64,000 bases of DNA from Actinomycetaceae bacterium (GTDB lineage Bacteria > Actinomycetota > Actinomycetes > Actinomycetales > Actinomycetaceae). Of this stretch, positions 17,002 through 25,055 are shown piece after piece. The DNA lies in contig JAUNAP010000002.1 of the NCBI GenBank assembly GCA_030527545.1, positions 186,001 through 250,000 on the forward strand, written 5' to 3'. Positions within the stretch are counted from its first letter, which is position 1. Each line of letters begins with the position of its first letter. Made by a program: the position numbers and the translations under genes. A model generated the notes under the pieces. The model saw nothing but the letters and a program-made list of their open reading frames with translations, did no database searches and was not told the origin of the DNA.

Positions 17002-17817
17002 GTGGACGAGACCCGTCAGATGAGCCCCGATGCTGCAGGCCGCGGCATCGCTGTCATTATCCCTGCGATGAATGAAGAAGAACGGATCGCCGCGACGGTG
17101 CGCGCCTCGAAGGCGATCCCCGGTGTCGACCTCATCATCGTGGTTGATGACGGCTCGACCGACCATACGCAGGCGAGGGCCCGTGAGGCCGGTGCGATCA
17201 CTGTCCGCCACACCGTCAATCGCGGGAAGGCCTCCGCCATGCAGACCGGCGGTAAGGTCGCCGCGATGCACGATCCCGCACAGGGCGAACCTCGGCTCCT
17301 CCTTTTCCTCGACGCCGACTTGGGTGAGTCGGCGGCAGGCGCCGCTCCTCTCGTCGAACCGGTGGCGTCGGGGCGCGCCGACTGCGCGATCGCGGTCCTC
17401 CCGCCGGCGCAGGGTGCAGGCGGACACGGCTTTGTGTTGCGCCTGTCGCGCGGCGCAATCGAGAAGGCGACCGGGTGGCGCCCACGGGCGCCTCTGTCAG
17501 GTCAGCGCTGCCTCACGCGTGAGGCCTTCAATGCCGCCCAGCCGTTTGCAAGCGGGTGGGGCGTAGAAACGGCGATGACGATTCGGGTGCTCGTGGCTGG
17601 GCTGACGGTCGTCGAGGTTCCTTGCGAGCTTGGCCATCGAGTCTCGAAGAGAGACTGGGCGGGCCAGGTACACCGGGCCCGGCAGTGGGTCGATGTGCGC
17701 AAGGCGGTCGTCGCGCTCAAGCTGGCGAGGGTGCGACTGTCCTCGGCGCAATACGCCCGTGCCGCGGCGGGTCAGCGTGATTACGAGCCCTACTGTGCGC
17801 TCGCCCCGGCCCAGTGA
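17002..17817 (+). CDS. Family 2 glycosyltransferase
   Basis: 271 aa from a GTG at 17002, supported by TAGGGT 6 nt upstream. GT-A fold motifs: [25 protein letters not shown] (nucleotide-binding Asp pair), NRGKASAM, and FLDADLG (the DxD-type metal site). After that come [10 protein letters not shown] and a [11 protein letters not shown] acceptor-loop segment. There is no transmembrane helix, so the enzyme is cytosolic or peripheral. It resembles polyprenyl-phosphate or glucosyl-phosphoglycerate synthase-like GT2 enzymes, but donor and acceptor cannot be told from the sequence. The neighbouring pgm on the other strand makes glucose-1-phosphate, which fits a sugar-nucleotide pathway by context only. 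Confidence 0.88.
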   Translation: MDETRQMSPDAAGRGIAVIIPAMNEEERIAATVRASKAIPGVDLIIVVDDGSTDHTQARAREAGAITVRHTVNRGKASAMQTGGKVAAMHDPAQGEPRLLLFLDADLGESAAGAAPLVEPVASGRADCAIAVLPPAQGAGGHGFVLRLSRGAIEKATGWRPRAPLSGQRCLTREAFNAAQPFASGWGVETAMTIRVLVAGLTVVEVPCELGHRVSKRDWAGQVHRARQWVDVRKAVVALKLARVRLSSAQYARAAAGQRDYEPYCALAPAQ

Positions 17818-17987
17818 CCGGGAAATAGAGTTCTGAAAGAGCTAGGCAAAACCTGTTTCTCTCGCTAACCTGGAAGGTGACATACGCACGCGCAGTGCCG
17901 CGAGTGTGAGGAGAGACGCAAAGGACGCGTCGTCTCGAGCGACACGCACAACGATGGTCGTTGTCGCGTGGAGAGATGGGAAACAGC

Positions 17988-20900
17988 ATGCAAACAGCCA
18001 TGAGACGGGGGCCGGCGCTTCTGGGCGTCGCGGCTCTCACCATGAGCGGTGTGCTCGTCGGAGCGACGGATGCCCACGCCGCCTACACCTACACTGAGAT
18101 TCCTCAAAAGAGTATGACTCCCGTGTGGGCCGATTCGATCGAGGAGACGGGGGAAGGCGCCAACGGCCCGCTCTCTCTCGTGCTCGACGGCGAGCCCGCC
18201 ACCTATTGGCACACAAAGTGGCAGCCGGCGAAGGACCCGCTGCCACACAGTTTCGTCATTGCCCTCGGGGCGCAGCCCGTTGAGAATGTCGGGCGCATCG
18301 TGCTGACGCCGCGTCAATCCTCGAATGGTTCAGGGCGCGTCAACGACTACGTCGTCGAGACGAGCGTCGATCCCGCGTGCGCGCTGGCGGAGTCGGCGGG
18401 TGCGGGAGCGTGGACACGCAATGCGGCCGGCAGTGTCGCGGCCACGCAGGGTACGGCCGATGTGACCGTCGACTTCGATCCCGTGGCCGCACGCTGCGTC
18501 AAAGTGACCTACCTGTCGTCGTGGGGTGGCAACTCCAGCGCCGAGACCGTCGCGAGCCTCGCGGAGTTCCGCGCCTACACGCGCGCAGGCACGCAAGATC
18601 CGCAGCCTGGAGCCCCCGCCGCGACAGATCCGCTGTCTCCGCGCGAGCTTGAGGGGGCGCCGAGCCTGGAATCCGATGAGATGACGGTTCGCTTCGACCC
18701 GGCGTTCCCGCAGGTGCTCGACTATCGCATGGGCGACGAGACGGTACTCGGGTCCCTGCGCGAAGCTCCTCAAACGATCCTCCTTGACGAGAAGCCAGCG
18801 CGCGTCGAAGTCGGTACCCCCATGCGGTCTGGGACGACGTTAACCTACCCGCTCACGTTCCCCGACAACGACGTGTCGATGAAGGCTGTCTTTACCATCG
18901 ACGGGGCAACACTGACGTTCTCGCTCACTGAGATAACCGGCGAGGTCCACCGGGTGCGGATTCCCCATCACGACATCGTCACGCTCGACGCGGCCGTAGC
19001 CCGATCCCAGATCTCGGCGCAGATGGTGTCAGTCAACCGCGAGGCCAGCGGCGATCGTTTCGAGCCCCTGGCTGGTGTGCATGCGGCCAGCACAGAGCAG
19101 GGGTCGCATCGGATTCTCGCCAACACCGACGCGGTGGCGATCGCCTTCACGGGCAACAGCATCGAAGACAACACGGGCCCGCGCTCGACCTCGTCGCGGG
19201 TGGCCAACGACAACAACCGGTGGCTGCGGACCTACCGCGAAGTGGAAGGCCGCTACGTGGGTTCGATTTCGTCGGGCACGTGGGTCCACCGCGGTTCGAC
19301 TGCCGACGAAGGCATCGGCCCGGACCCGGCGCCCTATTGGAAAGTCAAGCTTTCGGGTGATCGCAATAGCGATGACGCCGTGGACTGGCAGGACGCCGCG
19401 ATTTCGTTCCGCGATATCCGGGCGGACAACAACGGCAAGGATAACGTCGCCTACAAGGTGATCACCCGGATCCCTTTCAACATCGTTTCCCAGGCCACCC
19501 ACCCGTTCCTTCGCACGCTTGACGACACGAAGCGCGTGGCCCTGGAGACCGACGGCCTCGGGCAGCAGGTCATGCTCAAGGGATACGAGGCCGAGGGCCA
19601 CGACTCCGCCCATCCCGATTACGCGGGGCACTACAACGAGAGGGCAGGAGGGCTGGCCGATCTCAAGACGCTGGTCAATGCCGGCGATGCTTGGAACGCC
19701 TCCTTCGGCGTTCACGTCAACACGACGGAGAGCTATTCCGAAGCGCACGCCTTCAGCGAGGATCTCATCACCATGCCCCCGCAAAAGGCGTGGGGATGGA
19801 TGAACCAGGCCTACTACATCAATCAGGCCCACGACCTCGGCTCGGGCAACGTCCTCAAGCGGTTCGCTGACTTCCGCAAGGAGGTTCCGGCCAACCTTAA
19901 CTGGCTCTACATCGACGTGTTCTACCCCAACGGGTGGGTGGGGCACCGGCTCGGCCACGAGTTGCAGAAGCAGGGTTGGGTCCTCGGATCCGAATGGAGC
20001 GATAAGTTCACGGACTACTCGGTATGGTCGCACTGGTCGCAGGAGGAACGCTACGGCGGTAAGCAGAACAAGGGGTGGAATTCTCAAATCTTCCGATTCA
20101 TGGAGAACTCATACCGCGATCAATTCAACCCCGACCCGATTCTCGGTAATTCCAACATCATCGAATACGAGGGCTGGGGTGGCCTCAACGATCACGGCGC
20201 GTTCATCCGTAACGTGTGGGAGCGCAACCTCCCCACGAAGTTCCTGCAGCTCTCGCCCATCATGAAGTGGGAAGACGGGCGCATTGCGTTCGAAAATGGC
20301 ACGGTCGCCACGTCGTCGGTGAGCGCCGTCGACGGCACGACGATCCCGACGCAGCGGACGATCACCTTCGACGGGGCGGACGTCTATGTCCCCGGTGGCG
20401 CCTACCTGCTGCCGTGGAAGGACGGCGGGCGCGCGACCTCGACGCAGGATGGGCGTGACCGCCTTTACCACTACAACCCGGCGGGCGGGGAGACGACCTG
20501 GACGCTGACGGATGCGTGGAAATCCCAGACCGGGCTCGAACTCTACAAGCTCACCGATCAGGGGCGCGTCAAGGTCGGCGACGTGGCCGTGGCTGACGGC
20601 AAGGTGACCCTGTCGGGCATCGAGGCGAAGCAGGCTTACGTCCTCTACCCCAAGGGCTCTGTGCCCGAGGCGGTTTCTCCGAATTGGGGCGAGGGCGGTC
20701 CGATCGCCGATCCGGGGTTCTTCTCGGGGACCCTCGATGCCTACGACGCGACGGGCACCGTCGAGGTCGTCAAGACGAACCGCGGGAACCTGCAGGCCGT
20801 CATGCGCGCGGGTGCGCCGGCTTCTCTCGCCCAGACCTTCGACCTGCCCGCGGGCACCTACTCGGCGTGGGCACAGGTCGCTATTTCGCCTGGCGCGACG

Positions 20901-22760
20901 CGCGAGGTGACGGTGTCTGCCTCCGGTCAGGGCGTCGAGGCGACGAATTACCAGCAGATGCGGGCGAGCGACAAGCGCCCGCAGACCGTCATCACCGCGT
21001 CGACGGCGACGAACCGAACGGGCTCGGACGAGAAGTACGGGACGAACTTCCAGCGGGTCCCCGTGCGGTTTAGCACGAGCGGCGGACCGGTGACGTTTGC
21101 GATCGAAGCCGCCGAGGGTAACGCCGAGGTCCACATCGACGACCTTCGTGTCGTCGAGTGGAAGGACACGCCGATCCCGCCGGCGAACGGCGACGCGATC
21201 ACCGTGTACTACCAGGACTTTGAGAACGTCGACACGGGGTATTGGCCCTTCGTCACGGGCTCGGCCAACGGGAAGGGCGACGCGAGGACCCAGCTTGCCG
21301 AGCGGCACGAGCCGTATTCGCGAAAGGGCTGGTACGGCGTGAGGGACAACAAGGTCGTCGAGGGCGGCAAGCTGCTCGACAACGTGCTTGAGGGCCAGTG
21401 GTCCCTCATGGCTCACGAGGAGAGCAACGGCCAGATCCTGCGTACGACCGAGGCGTCGCTGCCACGTTTCGAACCGGGCTACACCTACCGGATCTCGTTC
21501 GACTATCAGGCGGCGTACGCTGACGCCTACACCGTGAACCTGCGCGACGATCGGGTGAGCAACGGCCGGGTTCGGGCGCTCACGCTCAAGACGACCCCGC
21601 TGCCGCAGGCGCGCGAGACCGCTCGATACGAAGTCGAGTTCGTCCCTGCGAGCGAGGGCCGGCCCTACATCGAGATCGTCAAGAAGGGCGGCGGCAACCA
21701 GAACGACCTCGTCATCGATAATTTCCGGGTCGAGCGGATCGCGAAGACGGACGAGCCTGCGACGGAGGATGTCAACGGCCCGATCGTCGACCTCGAGAAC
21801 CCGGTGCCGGGCGAGTACGTGTCGATCGCGCGCACCTTCAATGACTGTGTCCCCTCCGAGGAACTCACCGGCGAGAAGGCGCCCAACGGTCCGGCCGATG
21901 CGGCGATCGACGGCAACGTCAACTCGTTCTGGCACACGCGCTGGAGCGCCGGTGCAGACGCGTTCCCGCACTGCCTCATTCTCGAGCTCGCCGAGGATAA
22001 GGACTGGACGATCACCGGGTTCGAATACACGGCCCGCCAGGATGCGCCGAACTCGCGTGCGAAGGGGTATGAGATCTTCGTTTCCTCTGACGGCAAGGAG
22101 TGGACGAAGGTTGCCGACGGAGAGTTCAAGAACGTCACCGAACCGCAGGCGATGAACTTCGCCGACGATCAGCGCCTCAAGGGCCGTTTCGTCAAGTTCG
22201 TTCAAACATCGTCGCAGACCGGCAACAGGTTTGGAGGTGCCGCCGAGTTGCGGATCGGGGCGACGGCCGACGGTGTCGAGCCGGCGGATACCCCCGACAC
22301 GTCGCCGGCGACGGGCGATGGAGGCACGACGAACGAGGTGTTCGTTCCCGAGGTCACCTATCCCAAGGATCCCCAGCCCGGCGAGAAGCCCGAGCCGGGC
22401 GATGGTGAGAAGCCTCAGCCTGGCGAGGATAGTGAGAAGCCCAACCCCGGCCGGGAGGATAGCGAGACCGGTGACGGCGACGTGACCGCCCCGAGTGGCG
22501 GCGAGAAGCCCAAACCGGATGAGGAGGGCACCCAGCGCGCTGGCGGCGAGAAGCCCAAGCCCGGCGGGGAAACGACGCCCGCGCCACAGGGCACGGCGCC
22601 GGCCCCGGGGACTCGCCAGGAGATGACGAGTCCAGCGGTCGTCAAGCACGAGCAGCAGCGCCTGGCCCGAACTGGTGCTCACGGTGCCGCCTTGGCACTC
22701 GTGGCCGGCGTGCTCGTCGTGGCGGGCGCTGCCCTCGCAACGAGGAGGACAGCCCGCTAA
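17988..22760 (+). CDS. Cell-wall-anchored endo-alpha-N-acetylgalactosaminidase (GH101)
   Basis: 1,590 aa from the ATG at 17988 (GGGA ribosome site); other in-frame starts lie at 17976 and 18000. Order: signal peptide ending DAHA; F5/8 C galactose-binding domain (about 45-195); GH101 region (about 229-887); galactose-binding-like domains (about 895-1260); second F5/8 C domain (about 1276-1424); Glu/Lys/Pro/Gly repeats; sorting signal LARTG (1559-1563), hydrophobic segment and RRTAR tail. Asp643 (in LYIDVFYPNGW) and Glu669 (in GSEWSD) align with the nucleophile and acid/base of characterised GH101 enzymes, with a loop six residues shorter between them. GH101 enzymes release Gal-beta-1,3-GalNAc (core 1) from mucin Ser/Thr. 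LAxTG is the motif of class E sortases. A likely mucin-foraging factor. Confidence 0.93.
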   Translation: MQTAMRRGPALLGVAALTMSGVLVGATDAHAAYTYTEIPQKSMTPVWADSIEETGEGANGPLSLVLDGEPATYWHTKWQPAKDPLPHSFVIALGAQPVENVGRIVLTPRQSSNGSGRVNDYVVETSVDPACALAESAGAGAWTRNAAGSVAATQGTADVTVDFDPVAARCVKVTYLSSWGGNSSAETVASLAEFRAYTRAGTQDPQPGAPAATDPLSPRELEGAPSLESDEMTVRFDPAFPQVLDYRMGDETVLGSLREAPQTILLDEKPARVEVGTPMRSGTTLTYPLTFPDNDVSMKAVFTIDGATLTFSLTEITGEVHRVRIPHHDIVTLDAAVARSQISAQMVSVNREASGDRFEPLAGVHAASTEQGSHRILANTDAVAIAFTGNSIEDNTGPRSTSSRVANDNNRWLRTYREVEGRYVGSISSGTWVHRGSTADEGIGPDPAPYWKVKLSGDRNSDDAVDWQDAAISFRDIRADNNGKDNVAYKVITRIPFNIVSQATHPFLRTLDDTKRVALETDGLGQQVMLKGYEAEGHDSAHPDYAGHYNERAGGLADLKTLVNAGDAWNASFGVHVNTTESYSEAHAFSEDLITMPPQKAWGWMNQAYYINQAHDLGSGNVLKRFADFRKEVPANLNWLYIDVFYPNGWVGHRLGHELQKQGWVLGSEWSDKFTDYSVWSHWSQEERYGGKQNKGWNSQIFRFMENSYRDQFNPDPILGNSNIIEYEGWGGLNDHGAFIRNVWERNLPTKFLQLSPIMKWEDGRIAFENGTVATSSVSAVDGTTIPTQRTITFDGADVYVPGGAYLLPWKDGGRATSTQDGRDRLYHYNPAGGETTWTLTDAWKSQTGLELYKLTDQGRVKVGDVAVADGKVTLSGIEAKQAYVLYPKGSVPEAVSPNWGEGGPIADPGFFSGTLDAYDATGTVEVVKTNRGNLQAVMRAGAPASLAQTFDLPAGTYSAWAQVAISPGATREVTVSASGQGVEATNYQQMRASDKRPQTVITASTATNRTGSDEKYGTNFQRVPVRFSTSGGPVTFAIEAAEGNAEVHIDDLRVVEWKDTPIPPANGDAITVYYQDFENVDTGYWPFVTGSANGKGDARTQLAERHEPYSRKGWYGVRDNKVVEGGKLLDNVLEGQWSLMAHEESNGQILRTTEASLPRFEPGYTYRISFDYQAAYADAYTVNLRDDRVSNGRVRALTLKTTPLPQARETARYEVEFVPASEGRPYIEIVKKGGGNQNDLVIDNFRVERIAKTDEPATEDVNGPIVDLENPVPGEYVSIARTFNDCVPSEELTGEKAPNGPADAAIDGNVNSFWHTRWSAGADAFPHCLILELAEDKDWTITGFEYTARQDAPNSRAKGYEIFVSSDGKEWTKVADGEFKNVTEPQAMNFADDQRLKGRFVKFVQTSSQTGNRFGGAAELRIGATADGVEPADTPDTSPATGDGGTTNEVFVPEVTYPKDPQPGEKPEPGDGEKPQPGEDSEKPNPGREDSETGDGDVTAPSGGEKPKPDEEGTQRAGGEKPKPGGETTPAPQGTAPAPGTRQEMTSPAVVKHEQQRLARTGAHGAALALVAGVLVVAGAALATRRTAR
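22371..22590 (+). repeat. Low-complexity GEKPxPG-type repeats
   Basis: Within the GH101 gene, degenerate copies of GEKPxPG or GGEKPKPG encode a Pro/Glu/Lys-rich wall-spanning stalk before the sorting signal. Copy number may vary between strains. Confidence 0.75.
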
Positions 22761-22776
22761 CGTCGCGCGGTGACCG

Positions 22777-22807
22777 CGCGGGCGGCCGGACGATCCGGCC
22801 GCCCGCG
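22777..22807 (+). terminator. Hairpin terminator after the GH101 gene
   Basis: A 14-bp perfect inverted repeat (22777-22790 with 22794-22807) with a 3-nt loop, starting 16 nt after the stop codon and followed by TCATT. Confidence 0.75.
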
Positions 22808-22831
22808 TCATTGCTCACGCACGGGTGGCGG

Positions 22832-22837
22832 TACGCT
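22832..22837 (+). promoter_or_regulatory. -10 element TACGCT of the trkA-type gene
   Basis: TACGCT lies 30 nt before the ATG at 22868, giving a short leader with the AAGGAGGAG ribosome site. Confidence 0.4.
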
Positions 22838-22867
22838 TGAGACAGTGAGCCGGGCTAAGGAGGAGAT

Positions 22868-23554
22868 ATGGCGAGAAAGAATTCACCCAACGGCATCCTC
22901 GTCGTGGGGCTCGGTCGTTTCGGATCCGCGGTGGCCGTGACACTAGAGAAGATGGACCGCGAGGTCCTCGTCGTCGAGTCCTCCTCCCGCAAAGTCAATC
23001 AGTGGCAGGGACGTATCCCCCTCATCCAGGCCGACGCCACCCAGATGGCGGCGCTCGAGCAGCTCGGTGCCAGAGATTTCGATACCGCCGTCGTCGGGAT
23101 CGGCTCCTCGCTGGAGGCGTCCGTCCTCGTGACGGCTAACCTCGTCGACCTCGGGCTTCCCCAGATCTGGGCCAAGGCCACCTCTCGTGAACACGGGCGC
23201 ATCCTCAAGCGAATCGGAGCCCACCACGTCGTCTATCCCGAATACGACGCGGGGCAGCGCACGGCCCACCTTGTCGGTGGCCAAATGCTCGACTACATCG
23301 AGATGGATCGGCGCGGTTTCTCCGTCGTCAAGATGCGCCCGCCCGCCGAGACCCACGGTTTCACCCTCGGTGAGCTCGATTTGCCGGCACGCTACGGCAT
23401 CCAGGTCATCGGGGTGCTCTCCCCAGGGCACCCCTTCGAGTACGCAAAGGCCGACACCCGCATCGACCCCGATTCCCTCCTCATTGTCTCGGGTGACACG
23501 GAGCTGCTCGAGCAGTTCGCCAATCGCTCCGCGAAGCCGTATCGGCGCTCCTGA
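22868..23554 (+). CDS. TrkA/KtrA-type potassium channel regulatory protein
   Basis: 228 aa. The ATG at 22868 follows AAGGAGGAGAT. It has an RCK_N Rossmann domain with GLGRFG (14-19), an acidic residue ending beta-2 (VVES), QADATQ, and IGSSLEASVLVT. A C-terminal RCK_C domain begins near residue 140. This is the cytosolic gating subunit that binds ATP/ADP or NAD(H) and opens a TrkH/KtrB channel. The only channel partner seen in the window is at 32604-33977, 9 kb away, so the pair is split. Its stop codon lies 1 nt before the GTG of the AMP-ligase gene. Confidence 0.93.
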   Translation: MARKNSPNGILVVGLGRFGSAVAVTLEKMDREVLVVESSSRKVNQWQGRIPLIQADATQMAALEQLGARDFDTAVVGIGSSLEASVLVTANLVDLGLPQIWAKATSREHGRILKRIGAHHVVYPEYDAGQRTAHLVGGQMLDYIEMDRRGFSVVKMRPPAETHGFTLGELDLPARYGIQVIGVLSPGHPFEYAKADTRIDPDSLLIVSGDTELLEQFANRSAKPYRRS

Positions 23555-23555
23555 G

Positions 23556-25016
23556 GTGAACATCGACTACTCGGCTGCGCGCGCTCTTGTTGATCAAGAA
23601 CGCCGCCGGCCCAACCACGTGTGCCTCATCGACGAGAACGGGCGGCAATGGCGTACCCGCGACCTCGTAGCGGCTCTTCGCGGCATCGCGGGGTGGCTCA
23701 AGGCCCAAGGAATCGAGGCAGGCGATCGCGTCGCCCTCGTGGGCCACAATTCGTGGCGTCACCTCGCGCTGGCGTTGGCATGCCAGTGGATCGGTGCCGC
23801 CTTCGTGCCCCTGCCAGTATCGGCGACCCAGGCAGAACGATCGGGCATGATCGGCCTCGTTACCCCAGCCCTCGTTCTCGACCAAGATACCTGGGGCAGC
23901 CTCGACGCGGCTGTCGATCATCGGCCCGTCTCGTTTGGGCCGCGTCGAGTCGGCGAGGAGATCGCGGCGGTCATCATGACCTCAGGATCGAGCGGGGCAC
24001 CTAAGGCCGCATGCTTGTCGGCGCGGGCCCTGTGGTGGGCAAACCGGGCGTTTCGCGACGGCTTCGGTTACGCGCCACGGGAGGAAACCCACCTCGTTGC
24101 CGCGCCCTTATCGCACGTCGGTGGGTTTAACGGCACGACGTGCGACGTACTCGTCCACGGGGGGTGCGTCGTCATCTTGCCTCGATTCAGCGTCGGAGGA
24201 GTCCTCGAGGCTATTGCCAACCGTCGCGTGACGATGATGTTTGCCGTACCCACCATGATGCGCGCCCTCCTCGCCTCGAAGGAGTTCACCCCCGAGCGTG
24301 TCGCTTCCCTGCGAAGGCCACTCGTCGGAGGTGACACGCTCGACCCCGAACTGGCCCGTCAAGCCTGCGCCGTTGGCTTGCGTCCCATCCACGTGTGGGG
24401 TCTGACCGAAACGGGAGGGGCTGTCGCCTGCCTCGACCCAGACGTGGCCCGGGGACGGGAGAGCAGCGTGGGGGTGGCCATGCCGGGCGTGCAGCTCATG
24501 GCCACCGCCGAAACGACGACCGCCTATCGCGCACCCAAGGGATCTTCACACCTGTGGGTCGGCGGGCCTCACCTGTTTTCCGGATACCTCGACCGCGGGA
24601 CGATCACGCCCCCTCGCACGCGCTCGATCGACGGCGTCACGTGGATCGACACCGGCGACGTCGGACGGATCGACGAGGAGGGATACGTCTGGATTGACGG
24701 CCGGGCAAACCGGATGATTCCCACGGGCGGAGAGCTCGTCGCTCCAGCCGAAATCGAAACCGCGTTGCGTGCGATCGCCGGAATCCACGACGTGGCCGTC
24801 GTCGGCGTGCCCGACCCGTATTGGGGACACCGGGTCGCAGCGGTCGTCGCGGGGAACAATGTGCCCACGCTTGCCCAGGTGCGTGAGCGCCTCGGTACTC
24901 GGCTGGCAGGATGGAAACTTCCTCGATCCCTCGTCGTATGCGAAAAGCTGCCCACGATGCCCGGAGGAAAGACCGACTACGCCGAGTGCACGAGGCTCGC
25001 CGCTCACTGCGACTAA
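23556..25016 (+). CDS. Adenylate-forming acyl-CoA synthetase/ligase of unknown substrate
   Basis: 486 aa from the GTG at 23556, 1 nt after the preceding stop, so it is translationally coupled to the trkA-type gene. ANL-superfamily motifs: MTSGSSGAPKA (P-loop, A3), PLSHVGGFNG, WGLTETGGAV (A5), WIDTGDVGR (A7), DGRANRMIPTGGELVAPAEIE (A8 hinge) and PGGKTDY (A10 Lys). All catalytic elements appear intact. It is not the menaquinone ligase, which is present separately at 42973. It resembles short fatty acid or OSB-type CoA ligases, but the substrate cannot be read from the sequence, and its pairing with a potassium regulator gives no clear hint. Confidence 0.85.
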   Translation: MNIDYSAARALVDQERRRPNHVCLIDENGRQWRTRDLVAALRGIAGWLKAQGIEAGDRVALVGHNSWRHLALALACQWIGAAFVPLPVSATQAERSGMIGLVTPALVLDQDTWGSLDAAVDHRPVSFGPRRVGEEIAAVIMTSGSSGAPKAACLSARALWWANRAFRDGFGYAPREETHLVAAPLSHVGGFNGTTCDVLVHGGCVVILPRFSVGGVLEAIANRRVTMMFAVPTMMRALLASKEFTPERVASLRRPLVGGDTLDPELARQACAVGLRPIHVWGLTETGGAVACLDPDVARGRESSVGVAMPGVQLMATAETTTAYRAPKGSSHLWVGGPHLFSGYLDRGTITPPRTRSIDGVTWIDTGDVGRIDEEGYVWIDGRANRMIPTGGELVAPAEIETALRAIAGIHDVAVVGVPDPYWGHRVAAVVAGNNVPTLAQVRERLGTRLAGWKLPRSLVVCEKLPTMPGGKTDYAECTRLAAHCD

Positions 25017-25055
25017 AAGAGGACGAGCCTCGCCGGTGCCTGGCATGATGGAGAG

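Noticed and set aside
20109..22811. A 900-codon open frame antisense to the GH101 gene
   Set aside because: High GC keeps antisense frames open. The sense frame encodes recognisable domains end to end; the antisense product is Arg/Val/Gly/Asp-rich with no motif and no ribosome site.
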